Shown: positions 1-7,551 of the stretch, piece after piece
Layout: the number at the start of each line of letters is the position of its first letter
Numbering within the stretch: the stretch's first letter is position 1
Assembly (NCBI RefSeq): GCF_008087665.1
Contig: NZ_CP042912.1
Span: 310,001-374,000 of the forward strand
Source: Mariniblastus fucicola
Lineage (GTDB): Bacteria > Planctomycetota > Planctomycetia > Pirellulales > Pirellulaceae
Reading direction: 5' to 3'
DNA: 64,000 bases
The notes under the pieces: model-generated
Told to the model about the DNA's origin: nothing
The model's input: the letters and a program-made list of their open reading frames with translations, nothing else
Database searches by the model: none
Program-made: the position numbers and the translations under genes

Positions 1-132
1 AGTTTTAAGCGAATCGACCAGCAGAACGTCCGCTCCGAAGTACTTTGCCAGAAACACGGCGGACCTCTCTGCACCATCGGTGTCACAGGGCTCGTTTGTG
101 ACCAGCATGATTTTTTTGAACGTATCAAACAT
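1..132 (-). CDS. Universal stress protein, N-terminal part (cut by window edge)
   Basis: The 44 visible residues start MFDTFKKIMLVTNEP and continue AERSAVFLAKYFGADVLLVDS. This is the beta1-alpha1-beta2 start of a UspA fold: a short lead, a KKIMLVT strand, then an alanine-rich helix. The rest, including any ATP-binding GxxG motif, lies outside the window. The ATG at 132 has an AGGAAG Shine-Dalgarno 6 bases upstream. A candidate sigma-54 promoter lies at 182-197, so this gene could be transcribed apart from the upstream usp-activator genes or together with them. Confidence 0.6.
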   Translation of the reverse strand, partial: MFDTFKKIMLVTNEPCDTDGAERSAVFLAKYFGADVLLVDSLKT

Positions 133-181
133 GGCTGCTTCCTGATGTGGACAAGAAATAAAGTACTTGTCGGAAACATCA

Positions 182-197
182 GGCAGGAAACGTGCCG
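182..197 (-). promoter_or_regulatory. Candidate sigma-54 promoter P1
   Basis: On the minus strand this reads CGGCACG-TTTC-CTGC. The invariant GG and GC are 10 bases apart; the first T of each half is replaced by C. The predicted transcript start is near 171, 39 bases before the ATG at 132. It is weaker than the other promoters in this list. An interrupted palindrome (141-155 with 166-183) overlaps its downstream side. Confidence 0.4.
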
Positions 198-229
198 ATG
201 ATGATTTGCGTCCGTAGTCGACGCCAGGA

Positions 230-661
230 CTAATCGCGAAGAATGAGGACCGGGCATCGGCTATGTTGGACAACCTTGTCGGCCACCGAGCCAAGAATTA
301 GCCGCGCAAGTCCCTTTCGGCCGTGAGATCCAATGACGATCAGGCCGGCTTCTCGGGCTGCCGCAAAGTTCGCGATTTCAACGCCGTGCTCGTTGTCAAA
401 GTCCGAGATGATCGTGAAATTCAGACCGCTGACTCCATCCGGAAGCTGCTCGTTAAATTTCTCTTTGAGCTCCTGCTGTCGTTCTTCCGAACAAAGCTCG
501 ATCGCTGCTGATGGCTGAACTCCTTTAGGAAACTCAACGACGTGAACGACTTCGATATTGTCATTGGAATCCGTCAACTCAAGAGCCATGAGCAGACTCT
601 CCAGTGACATTTCCTCGTAATCCCAGGGGACAACAATCTTCTTTCCAGTAAATCTGTTCAT
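230..661 (-). CDS. Universal stress protein (UspA family)
   Basis: A single-domain Usp of 143 residues. It opens with MNRFTGKKIVVPWDYEEMS, a Usp beta1 strand with the Asp expected in nucleotide-binding members. Near the C-terminus is the ATP motif G-SH-G-9x-GS (IGSHGRKG...LGSVADKVV). I chose the ATG at 661, which matches the start of the similar protein at 37686-38132; a TTG lies two codons earlier. Only 8 bases separate it from the stop of the sigma-54 activator gene upstream, so the two are surely co-transcribed. A role in stress or energy limitation is inferred from the family. Confidence 0.9.
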   Translation of the reverse strand: MNRFTGKKIVVPWDYEEMSLESLLMALELTDSNDNIEVVHVVEFPKGVQPSAAIELCSEERQQELKEKFNEQLPDGVSGLNFTIISDFDNEHGVEIANFAAAREAGLIVIGSHGRKGLARLILGSVADKVVQHSRCPVLILRD

Positions 662-669
662 TCGCAAGC

Positions 670-2088
670 CTATGAAATTTCAAATTTTTCGAGCAACCGA
701 TACAACGAACGTCGATTGATGCCGAGCGCCTGAGCGGTTTTCGTTTTGTTCTTTCCGCATTTTTCATAGGTCTCAACGACATGCAGTTTGTTGAGAGTCT
801 CCAGATCGATGTCGCCACTGACCATTGCATTGACTGCTGTCACCGGACGTTCTTCTGACTCGACGATTGCAGCCGGCAGATTTTTGAGTTCGATTCGATC
901 TTCTTCGGCCAATACTTTGGCTCGTTCGATCGCGTTCTGAAGTTGTCTTACGTTACCCGGCCAGCTGTAATTTTCCAGCCGCGTCATGACGTCTTCGTCA
1001 ACCGACCAATCCGGTCCCGAGAATTTCTCAGCCAACAACCGGATGTCGCCGGCGCGCTGGCGAAGTGGTGGAAGCATGATGCCCAGCACATTGATCCGGT
1101 AGAACAGGTCCTCGCGAAAGTTCTTGTCTTTGACTTCCTGATCAAGATCCCGATTCGTTGCCGCGATTACGCGGACTTTGACCTTCCGTTCCGCGACCGA
1201 TCCGACGCGACGCATGGAACCGTCCTCCAGCACGCGCAACAGTTTCGCCTGGAGCGCACCGCTCATCTCTCCAAACTCGTCGATGAACAGTGTGCCACCG
1301 TCTGCGATTTCGAATAGCCCGGGTTTGGCTGCAACGGCACCCGTGAACGCGCCCTTTTCGTGGCCAAAGAGCTCGCTTTCGAGCAACTGGTCAGGAAGCG
1401 CGGCGCAATTGACGACGACCAAAGGTTTCTCCGAAAGCGGACTGGACTTGTGGATGGCTCGAGAGACAAGCTCTTTACCGGTTCCGCTTTCGCCCTGAAT
1501 CAGCACTGGTTTGTCGGACGACGCCACACGCTGGATCAGTCGAAAAACTTCCTGCATCGCTGGCGAGGTCCCGATCATGTCGGACTGTGGAGCCTGCCTG
1601 CGGATGACTTCCTTGAGCTGGCGATTTTCTTTTTCCAGTTCGTGAGCTTCGCAGGCGCGCTTGACCAGTCTTGCAAGGTCGTCCAGTTTGGCGGGCTTGG
1701 TGAGAAAGTCGTAGGCGCCGAGCTTGATCGATTCGACCGCGTTCTCGATCGTGCCGCCACCGGTCAGCATGATGACTTTGGGCGGAGACTCGCGCTGCAT
1801 CAGCTCACTCAACGCCTGGATCCCCGAAACGCCTGGCATGTGGATGTCCATAATGACGACGTCGAATTTTTTGTTGGTCGTGACATTGAGTGCTTCCTCG
1901 CCGTCCTCGGCTTCGTCAACCCGAAACCCGATCCGCTTCATGTAACGACACGCGGACTCGCGAAAGTCCGTTTCGTCATCAACGATCAGCAGGTCGATGT
2001 CCAGTTCGTCCGATTTTGTTTTCGAGTCGTTCATGCGAGAGGTAGCCGTGTCTGAGTCGTCAGTCTGAGTTGGCATTATCGTGCCCAT
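670..2088 (-). CDS. NtrC-family sigma-54-dependent response regulator
   Basis: A 472-residue activator with three domains. The receiver is at about 31-145, with phospho-acceptor Asp81 in VVIMD and Lys131 in TKP. The AAA+ domain is at about 170-390, with Walker A GESGTGKE at 199-206, the sigma-54 contact loop GAFTGA at 246-251 and Walker B GGTLFIDE at 264-271. A Fis-type helix-turn-helix ends the protein (KTKTAQALGINRRSLYRLL). Phosphorylation should drive oligomerisation, ATP hydrolysis and opening of sigma-54 promoters. It lies between two usp genes, in an operon probably started from the sigma-54 promoter at 2635-2650, which suggests autoregulation. It is the only such activator in the window and so the prime candidate controller of the sigma-54 promoters listed here. 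The cognate kinase is not adjacent. Confidence 0.96.
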   Translation of the reverse strand: MGTIMPTQTDDSDTATSRMNDSKTKSDELDIDLLIVDDETDFRESACRYMKRIGFRVDEAEDGEEALNVTTNKKFDVVIMDIHMPGVSGIQALSELMQRESPPKVIMLTGGGTIENAVESIKLGAYDFLTKPAKLDDLARLVKRACEAHELEKENRQLKEVIRRQAPQSDMIGTSPAMQEVFRLIQRVASSDKPVLIQGESGTGKELVSRAIHKSSPLSEKPLVVVNCAALPDQLLESELFGHEKGAFTGAVAAKPGLFEIADGGTLFIDEFGEMSGALQAKLLRVLEDGSMRRVGSVAERKVKVRVIAATNRDLDQEVKDKNFREDLFYRINVLGIMLPPLRQRAGDIRLLAEKFSGPDWSVDEDVMTRLENYSWPGNVRQLQNAIERAKVLAEEDRIELKNLPAAIVESEERPVTAVNAMVSGDIDLETLNKLHVVETYEKCGKNKTKTAQALGINRRSLYRLLEKFEIS

Positions 2089-2159
2089 TTTCGGTGAATG
2101 ATAGCGGAGTGCAAATGAAACTCGCGTTGCTGCGCCAGCCTTTGAACGAGAAACAGTAA

Positions 2160-2600
2160 CTAGGCCTCCAGATGAGCCCCGGTTCGGGATTTGAGAGCCA
2201 GCACCGGACAGTCGGCATTTTGGACAACGGCCTCAGCGACGCTTCCCATCACCAGCCGCCTGATTCCGGTCCGTCCGTGGGTTCCCATGATGATCAGATC
2301 GATGCCGTTGTCGTTTGCAAAGTCAACGATTTTTTCCGTCGGCGATCCCATCTCGACGACGTAAGATGCCTTGATGTCGTCATGATTTGGATGCACAAAG
2401 GATTTTAGTTCGCCAAGCAAGCGTTCTTGCTCTGCGAGTGTGTCGACGTATGCTGGAGAGGTTTCGTAGACGTTCGGCAGCCAACAGTGCAGATAGACAA
2501 TTTGACCAGCGGTTGCGTCGGCCAGCATACAGGCATAGTCGTTGGCAGCGGAATTGGAATCGGAAAAGTCGATTGGGCAGAGAATGCGATCGATGTTCAT
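2160..2600 (-). CDS. Universal stress protein (UspA family)
   Basis: A 146-residue single-domain Usp. It begins MNIDRILCPIDFSDSNSAA and carries the full ATP-binding signature GTHGRTGIRRLVMGSVAEAVV, then the terminal beta strand CPVLALK. The ATG at 2600 is preceded by AGGGA with good spacing. It is the first gene of the operon usp, sigma-54 activator (71 bases downstream), usp. The start lies about 24 bases after the transcript start predicted from the sigma-54 promoter at 2635-2650. Confidence 0.95.
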   Translation of the reverse strand: MNIDRILCPIDFSDSNSAANDYACMLADATAGQIVYLHCWLPNVYETSPAYVDTLAEQERLLGELKSFVHPNHDDIKASYVVEMGSPTEKIVDFANDNGIDLIIMGTHGRTGIRRLVMGSVAEAVVQNADCPVLALKSRTGAHLEA

Positions 2601-2634
2601 AAGATGTCCCTGGTTAGATTCTCATCCTGACCAA

Positions 2635-2650
2635 GGCAACTGTTGTGCCA
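2635..2650 (-). promoter_or_regulatory. Candidate sigma-54 promoter P2
   Basis: The minus strand reads TGGCACA-ACAG-TTGC, a near-perfect match to the -24/-12 consensus, with GG and GC 10 bases apart. The predicted start is near 2624, ahead of the usp ATG at 2600. It would drive usp, the sigma-54 activator gene and the next usp. The 2601-2779 gap also holds a dyad at 2755-2770 and no gene. Confidence 0.8.
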
Positions 2651-2754
2651 ACCAAGCGTTGGTTTGGGACGCACAAGCCCGCGAACCGGTGTGCCAAAAA
2701 ACTTGTCTCTGCGGCTCGCATCTGGCTCAGAACCGCACGTCTGGAATGAAGATT

Positions 2755-2770
2755 CGTGCGGATTCGCCCG
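2755..2770. promoter_or_regulatory. Candidate activator site for P2 (CGTGC-N6-GCACG type)
   Basis: CGTGC-GGATTC-GCCCG matches the inferred dyad at 9 of 10 positions. It sits about 105 bases upstream of P2, a normal distance for an enhancer-type site of a sigma-54 activator. It overlaps the last codons of the neighbouring kinase gene only marginally, if at all. Confidence 0.45.
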
Positions 2771-2779
2771 GTCGCACGT

Positions 2780-3904
2780 TCACCTCCTACGGCTTGATTT
2801 TCTGTTGACCGCTGGCGGAATCCTGATCGCGAATTTCGCGCCACCGCGTTCCGATTCTTCAACAGTAAGCCGACCGCCATGTGATTCGACAATTCGGCGC
2901 GAGATCGCCAATCCCAATCCGGTCCCGCGAGTTTTGGTGGTAAAGAACGGCACGAAAACCTGTTCGCGGTTCTCGGGCGGCACGCCGGAACCGTTGTCCG
3001 AAACGGACAGGGAGAGCCGCTGTTTCGATGTCGTTTCGTTTTCCTCAAACGCGATGTCGACTCGGATTGGCCCCGAGCCTTCACATGCAAAGCTCGCATT
3101 TTCCAGCAGGTTGCGAACGACTTGCGCGAGTCGATTGCAATCCAGAAACCAGATCTTTGGAGTCTGTTTTGACATATGGATCTGCATCTCGGGCATCACG
3201 TAAGTAGGTTTTGCATCCCGGATATTGCGCCACGTTTCCTCGACCAGCAAGCGAATATCACATTCCCGACGCTCCAGAATGATCGGGGCCGAATAGTGCC
3301 GAACTTCTTCGAGTAGCTGATTCAGATCGTCGAGAGCTTTTTGAACTTTCCGAACCAGCTGTAGATTCTCCGGTTGGTCTTCGAGATCCAACGAGAGCTC
3401 GGCCAGGCATGCATGGGAACGCTGAAACGCGTTGCGACTTTCGTGAGCCAGTCCGGCAACCATCTGCCCGATCGCGGCAAGCCTCTCGTTGGCGACCAGT
3501 TTCTCCTGCGCTGTTTCGATCTGCTCGAGGTGCTGCTTTCGCTCGACCAGTCGACGAATCAGGGCTCGCAAGGCCTCGGGATTGATTGGCTTGGACAGAA
3601 AGTCATAAGCTCCTTCTCGCAGCGCGGTCACCGCGGTATCGAATTCGCGTAGCCCGGTCACCACGATGATTGTGGCGTTGGGAAGTTCATGTTTGAGCGG
3701 CGAAATCAGGTCTCCGCCGCTTCCGTCGGGAAGTCGCCAGTCAACGATGACGGAATCGAACTGCCTTTCGCGCGCTGCCGCCAACGCAGGCATGCAGTGA
3801 GAAACAGACTCGATCCGATAACCGTCGAGCGAAAGAATATCTTCCATGTTGCGGCGGGCATCGTCATCATCTTCGACGATCAGCAGAGAGAAATGTTTTG
3901 GCAT
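2780..3904 (-). CDS. Response regulator-histidine kinase hybrid (receiver first)
   Basis: 374 residues. The N-terminal receiver (about 5-122) has Asp55 in SVIVDWRLPDG and a KP lysine. It is followed by a HisKA helix with His154 in GLAHESRN and a HATPase domain with N-box LLENA, G1 DNGSGV and G2 GTGLGLAI. There is no membrane segment and no PAS or GAF sensor, so the input must come as phosphate on the receiver or by partner contact. This receiver-kinase order is typical of phosphorelay intermediates. It lies 130 bases downstream of the BON-like gene and probably shares its sigma-54 promoter. It is a plausible member of the circuit feeding the activator at 670-2088, but that link is inference. 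Confidence 0.92.
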   Translation of the reverse strand: MPKHFSLLIVEDDDDARRNMEDILSLDGYRIESVSHCMPALAAARERQFDSVIVDWRLPDGSGGDLISPLKHELPNATIIVVTGLREFDTAVTALREGAYDFLSKPINPEALRALIRRLVERKQHLEQIETAQEKLVANERLAAIGQMVAGLAHESRNAFQRSHACLAELSLDLEDQPENLQLVRKVQKALDDLNQLLEEVRHYSAPIILERRECDIRLLVEETWRNIRDAKPTYVMPEMQIHMSKQTPKIWFLDCNRLAQVVRNLLENASFACEGSGPIRVDIAFEENETTSKQRLSLSVSDNGSGVPPENREQVFVPFFTTKTRGTGLGLAISRRIVESHGGRLTVEESERGGAKFAIRIPPAVNRKSSRRR

Positions 3905-4034
3905 AACCGCCTGTTCCGGAGCTGTGCGGACTTCGTGGTGAGGATTTTATTGTGAGCGATTGCCAGAACGCTGGAAACCGTAGTTTTGCCAAATTCCGTA
4001 AGCGAATTCGACCGCAGGATGATCGAGGCCTGAA

Positions 4035-4373
4035 TCAGCCAGCTGGCTGCTTTGACGATCGGCTGTCCTCAAGATCGACGACTTCAATTTCGTTCACGAT
4101 TTCAATATTGAGTGAACGAAGGAGTTCCTGGGCGAGCTGTTTGAGATAAAACGAAGGCAGCCGACCGCTGATTGTCAGACGGCCGGGCTGCGTTCGAAAT
4201 TCCAGCTGATAGTAACGACATCGGAAGTGCGGATGACCGTCCAGCAGCTCTTGGGAACGGGCTACCAGTTCGTCGTCTCGCTCACGTCTCTCAAAGTCAA
4301 ACTTGTTCCGAGGCTCGCTATCGCGAATCCCGGTTTCAAAATGATGATGAGAATCTGGCGACTGCACCGGCAT
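4035..4373 (-). CDS. Small BON-like domain protein
   Basis: 112 residues, charged, without a signal peptide or membrane segment. The C-terminal half (RTQPGRLTISGRLPSFYLKQLAQELLRSLNIE... read in parts) shows the BON pattern: a strand with a central Gly, an amphipathic helix, then a valine/isoleucine strand. BON domains often bind membranes or surfaces, and they occur in stress proteins such as OsmY. The ATG at 4373 was chosen; a TTG five codons upstream is the only longer option. A sigma-54 promoter (4437-4452) and a perfect hairpin (4400-4427) precede it. The family call is tentative. Confidence 0.6.
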   Translation of the reverse strand: MPVQSPDSHHHFETGIRDSEPRNKFDFERRERDDELVARSQELLDGHPHFRCRYYQLEFRTQPGRLTISGRLPSFYLKQLAQELLRSLNIEIVNEIEVVDLEDSRSSKQPAG

Positions 4374-4399
4374 GACGTACCACAGCAATGGAAGATGAG

Positions 4400-4427
4400 A
4401 ACGTCAAAGCTATGTTGCTTTGACGTT
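4400..4427 (-). other. Perfect stem-loop at the predicted 5' end of the BON-like gene transcript
   Basis: An 11-base perfect inverted repeat (AACGTCAAAGC at 4400-4410, its complement at 4417-4427) surrounds a 6-base loop. The start predicted for the sigma-54 promoter is near 4426, so the RNA would begin almost exactly at the stem. Such 5' terminal stems can protect transcripts from 5'-dependent decay. It lacks the T run of a terminator. An operator role at DNA level is the alternative. Confidence 0.6.
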
Positions 4428-4436
4428 CAGACTGAC

Positions 4437-4452
4437 CGCAACAGATGTGCCA
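4437..4452 (-). promoter_or_regulatory. Candidate sigma-54 promoter P3
   Basis: The minus strand reads TGGCACA-TCTG-TTGC, matching the consensus at every conserved base. The predicted start near 4426 coincides with the base of the hairpin at 4400-4427. Genes downstream: the BON-like gene, then probably the hybrid kinase. Confidence 0.8.
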
Positions 4453-4524
4453 ATCCGGACGGAGTCTTCTATCGCGATAAACTTCGAGAGGATACAGCGA
4501 AGATCGCGCACTTTGGCATATCGG

Positions 4525-4540
4525 CGTGCGAACGGGCACG
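4525..4540. promoter_or_regulatory. Candidate activator site for P3 (perfect dyad)
   Basis: CGTGC-GAACGG-GCACG is a perfect copy of the inferred dyad, about 75-90 bases upstream of P3. It is one of three perfect copies in the window; the others are at 24286-24301 and 28577-28592. A 10-base specified motif is expected about 0.06 times by chance in 64 kb. Confidence 0.6.
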
Positions 4541-4558
4541 ATCGAAATCGTTGATCAC

Positions 4559-4948
4559 TCAGACCACGGCGTCGCGGATCATGCCCAGCAACAGCTCGAT
4601 ATCGACGGGTTTGCGAAGCACTTTCCAGGTTCCTGCGTCGACAGCGCGTTGGACTCCGTCGTCTCCCGCGTAAGCGGTGATCATGATGGCTCGGAGTTGC
4701 GGATTGAACTCGACAATTTTCTCGTACAACTCGACTCCATCAATTCCCGGCATCTTGAAATCCAGAAGACACAGGTCGAACTTGCAGGATTCTTTGTTCG
4801 GACAGAATTGCTGGACGATGCCGATCGCATCCTCTCCGCAAGTCGCCGTGTCGGTCTGATAGCCAAGGTCGTTAAGAATGTCGGAGAGATTGGCGAGGAT
4901 GTCTTCGTCGTCGTCGACAATCAGGATTCGAAGGCTTTTCTCAGGCAT
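4559..4948 (-). CDS. Single-domain response regulator (receiver only)
   Basis: A stand-alone 129-residue CheY-type receiver with acidic cluster DDDED, phospho-acceptor Asp63 (LLDFKMPG), a Thr switch residue (MITAY) and Lys in RKP. It has no output domain. The ATG at 4948 has a GGGAAG Shine-Dalgarno; an upstream TTG would be the only longer option. Four cysteines (about 37, 49, 55 and 60) are unusually many for a receiver. It could shuttle phosphate between kinases here (FixL-like at 6076-7539 or hybrid at 2780-3904) and the sigma-54 activator. It lies 177 bases downstream of a usp gene on the same strand. Confidence 0.92.
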   Translation of the reverse strand: MPEKSLRILIVDDDEDILANLSDILNDLGYQTDTATCGEDAIGIVQQFCPNKESCKFDLCLLDFKMPGIDGVELYEKIVEFNPQLRAIMITAYAGDDGVQRAVDAGTWKVLRKPVDIELLLGMIRDAVV

Positions 4949-5125
4949 GATGGCTTCCCGGAATTCCTGAATCAATAAATGTTGGCCATCGGTGAACCGG
5001 ATTAAGCAGGTTCGACTCGCAGTCGTTTCGATCGCCTTGAAGTGCTGCAGTATAACAAAAAACTTCCAGGCTGAAACTTGTGCCGCGATCCAATCTGAAG
5101 GCCAACCAATATCTTGGGAGCGCTC

Positions 5126-5575
5126 TCAGGGTAATGCTTCTTTTCGAAACGGTGAGATCCAGTCAACATCTACAGTGTCTTTGACGGCCATGACCGGACA
5201 AATCGCGTGTCGCAGAACTTTCTGGCATACGCTTCCATGAAAAAGTCGCCCAAGACCCGACACGCCGTGCGTTCCCATGACGATCAAATCGACATGATTT
5301 TCGTTGGCGTAGCTCAAAATCGCACTCGCTGGATCTCCAGCAAGGACTTCGAACTTGTGTCGCACATCCGGTGCCACCGGCCGGGTTTCGGAACTGAGCT
5401 TGCTGTACAGGTCATCCAGTTGCGACTCAATCGGATCATCCTTGCCCGGCGGATACAGCACCGACAGGAAGACTAATTGAGCGTCAGCTTCCTGGGCAAA
5501 CAGCGACGCGTAAAAGTTCGCGGCCTTGCTGAAATCTGAAAAGTCAATGGGACACAGGATTCGATTCAGTTTCAT
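5126..5575 (-). CDS. Universal stress protein (UspA family)
   Basis: 149 residues, starting MKLNRILCPIDFSDFSKAA, with the ATP signature GTHGVSGLGRLFHGSVCQKVL and the last strand CPVMAVK. The ATG at 5575 is preceded by AGAGGA. The C-terminal tail of about 15 residues beyond the fold is unremarkable. Upstream, 59 bases away on the same strand, is a 54-residue membrane protein gene with which it forms a sigma-54-driven unit (promoter 5857-5872). Confidence 0.94.
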   Translation of the reverse strand: MKLNRILCPIDFSDFSKAANFYASLFAQEADAQLVFLSVLYPPGKDDPIESQLDDLYSKLSSETRPVAPDVRHKFEVLAGDPASAILSYANENHVDLIVMGTHGVSGLGRLFHGSVCQKVLRHAICPVMAVKDTVDVDWISPFRKEALP

Positions 5576-5634
5576 CGTCGTCCTCTGATTTGAGTTGCTT
5601 CACATCTGCAGCTGGCGGGCATCGCCCAAGAGAT

Positions 5635-5799
5635 TCAAGCTGCTCGCGCTGGTGAACGTTTGCCAATTGAGTTCGCTGCCGGTCGCGAAGCAGCAGACTT
5701 TTTCTGACGGGCCTTGCGTGCGTCCATCGCTGGCAGAATGAAAATGTAGATTGAGCTAACAACAAGTGACGTGATCCAGAAAATGAGAACTGAATTCAT
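5635..5799 (-). CDS. Small single-pass membrane protein (54 residues)
   Basis: This short frame reads MNSVLIFWITSLVVSSIYIF, then ILPAMDARKARQKKSA and a basic Ser/Ala-rich tail. Residues 4-24 form one hydrophobic segment, and the basic tail suggests a cytoplasmic C-terminus. The start is supported by a strong AGGGAGA Shine-Dalgarno and by a sigma-54 promoter whose predicted start (about 5846) lies 47 bases upstream. It precedes a usp gene in the same transcript. No family was recognised. It may be a small partner of Usp or of the oxidase, but nothing in the sequence proves that. Confidence 0.65.
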   Translation of the reverse strand: MNSVLIFWITSLVVSSIYIFILPAMDARKARQKKSAASRPAANSIGKRSPARAA

Positions 5800-5856
5800 G
5801 GCTTTCTCCCTCGGTTGTCATGTAGATTTTCGTGATCTGATACCCGGGTAAAGCAA

Positions 5857-5872
5857 TGCAAGGACAGTGCCA
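5857..5872 (-). promoter_or_regulatory. Candidate sigma-54 promoter P4
   Basis: The minus strand reads TGGCACT-GTCC-TTGCA, with all conserved positions matched. The predicted start is near 5846. It would drive the 54-residue membrane protein gene and the usp gene at 5126-5575. A dyad lies upstream at 5914-5929. Confidence 0.8.
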
Positions 5873-5913
5873 ATACGCGAACTCAATACTTTTGTGGTTC
5901 CCGAGATTCGCAG

Positions 5914-5929
5914 CGAGCCCGAAGGCACG
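5914..5929. promoter_or_regulatory. Candidate activator site for P4
   Basis: CGAGC-CCGAAG-GCACG matches the dyad at 9 of 10 positions, about 45-60 bases upstream of P4. Confidence 0.45.
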
Positions 5930-6075
5930 TTCACATGTCAGATTCGAGCCAGTCCGCACATCCTGCGCGGCAGAAACCGTTGCGGCTGTAGGGTCATGCG
6001 CCGATGATGTTCGTGTTTTTGGCCTGCGTTTCCCCGGGCAGAATTGGCGAAATCAGGTTTGGTATACTGCCCGCC

Positions 6076-7539
6076 ATGAATGCAAAAGACCCAAGCAAAG
6101 AGCCAACGGCGATATCGGCAATCCTCAAGACCGCGATTGATGCGATCGTCACTGTCGATGAAACAGGTTCTATCGTCAGTGCCAATCCTGCGACCGAAAC
6201 CCGGTTTGGATATTCTGTTTCTGATCTGATTGGTAAGAGCATCAACGTCCTGATACCATCCTCCTTTCAACTCGGCGACAACCGTAAAGAAACCGGCATG
6301 GGGCACCGCAAGGACGGTTCGACGTTTCCGTTGCACCTTGCGGTTAGCGAGTTTGAAGTCGATGGGCAGCATCTGTCTGCCTACATCGTCCGCGACATTA
6401 GCGATCGAAACGAACGACAGGCTCGGCTGGAAGCGATCCTCAACAATGCCGTTGACGCCATTATTACGATCGATAGACGAGGCGCGATTGACTCTGCCAA
6501 CCCGGCAACTGAGAGCCTGTTCGGGTATTCGCAGGAAGAGCTGGTCGGACAGAACGTCAAAATGCTGATGCCGAACCCGTATCGGGAGCAACACGATGGC
6601 TATCTGAAGAATTATCACGATACCGGGACGAAAAAAATCATCGGCATCGGCCGTGAAGTGATCGGGCAACGAAAAGACGGGTCAACGTTTCCGATGCATC
6701 TGGCTGTTAGTGAAATTCAGCTTGCCGATCGCGTGCTATATACGGGGATCGTCCGCGACATCACGGACCTGAAAGCGGCCGAGCGAAAGCTGGCTGAGCT
6801 GAACTCCGATTTGGAAAGCCGCGTCAAGCAACGGACAGAGGAACTGCGGAAAACACAGGCTGATCTCGTGCGTAGCGAAAAGTTTGCGACGCTCGGGAAA
6901 GTCTCCGGTGGGATCGCCCACGAAATTCGAAACCCACTCAACGCGGTTAAAACTTCCGCGTACTATTTGCTCAACGCCAGTAACGCCAGCGAAGAAAAAA
7001 TTCGGGAGCATCTCGAACGCATTGACAGGCAGGTGTCACTGATCGACAACGTCGTGACTGCATTGTCAGATGTTGCGAAATTGCCGGAAGCTCAGCTATT
7101 GAAGACGGACCTCAAAGCGATTCTGAAAACCGTCATTGGTTCGACAGGTTTGCCATCAACCATTGTCGTCGAAAATACGCTCGCGGACGATTTGCCGCTT
7201 GTATTGGCGGATACGAATCAGATCGTGATCGCGTTCAAGAATCTCGTCCGCAATGCGCGCGACGCGATGTCCGAAGGTGGGACATTGAAAATTCATGCCA
7301 CCGAATCGAATGCCGAAGTCGACCTACACGTCGAAGACACCGGTATCGGAATTGCGGAAGAGGACTTGGGGCAGATTCTTGAACCGCTGTACACGACCAA
7401 AGCCCGCGGTATGGGTTTGGGGTTGTCGATTACCCGGGCGATCGTCGAAAAGAACGGTGGCAGGTTGCGAGTCGAAAGCGAACTTGGCGACGGGAGTTGC
7501 TTCACAATCACGCTTCGTAAGGTGACCGCGACCGATTGA
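6076..7539 (+). CDS. FixL-like PAS-PAS histidine kinase, probable heme oxygen sensor
   Basis: 487 residues, soluble. Two PAS domains (about 10-110 and 115-235) precede a HisKA helix with His282 (GGIAHEIRNPL) and a HATPase domain (N-box LVRNARDAM, DTGIGI, GMGLGLSI). In PAS2 the segment EQHDGYLKNYHDTG followed by IIGIGREV aligns without gaps to rhizobial FixL. The proximal heme His200 corresponds to His173 and the oxygen-sensing Arg220 to Arg193, while FixL Arg206 and His214 are replaced. PAS1 lacks this heme-helix insert. I chose the ATG at 6076 because the 24 extra upstream residues are not PAS-like. The gene faces the opposite way to the flanking usp genes and shows no sigma-54 promoter. A role as the low-oxygen input for the sigma-54 regulon and cbb3 oxidase is inferred. 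Confidence 0.9.
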   Translation: MNAKDPSKEPTAISAILKTAIDAIVTVDETGSIVSANPATETRFGYSVSDLIGKSINVLIPSSFQLGDNRKETGMGHRKDGSTFPLHLAVSEFEVDGQHLSAYIVRDISDRNERQARLEAILNNAVDAIITIDRRGAIDSANPATESLFGYSQEELVGQNVKMLMPNPYREQHDGYLKNYHDTGTKKIIGIGREVIGQRKDGSTFPMHLAVSEIQLADRVLYTGIVRDITDLKAAERKLAELNSDLESRVKQRTEELRKTQADLVRSEKFATLGKVSGGIAHEIRNPLNAVKTSAYYLLNASNASEEKIREHLERIDRQVSLIDNVVTALSDVAKLPEAQLLKTDLKAILKTVIGSTGLPSTIVVENTLADDLPLVLADTNQIVIAFKNLVRNARDAMSEGGTLKIHATESNAEVDLHVEDTGIGIAEEDLGQILEPLYTTKARGMGLGLSITRAIVEKNGGRLRVESELGDGSCFTITLRKVTATD

Positions 7540-7551
7540 CTCGACAGTGTC

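Noticed and set aside
5068-5090. Sigma-54-like sequence upstream of the lone receiver gene (minus strand CGGCAC...CAGC)
   Set aside because: GG and GC are 11 bases apart and the -12 element lacks TTG.
6030-6075. Sigma-70-like TATACT box 7 bases before the FixL-like gene start
   Set aside because: It would imply a leaderless transcript, and no -35 element lies at 16-18 bases; left unannotated.
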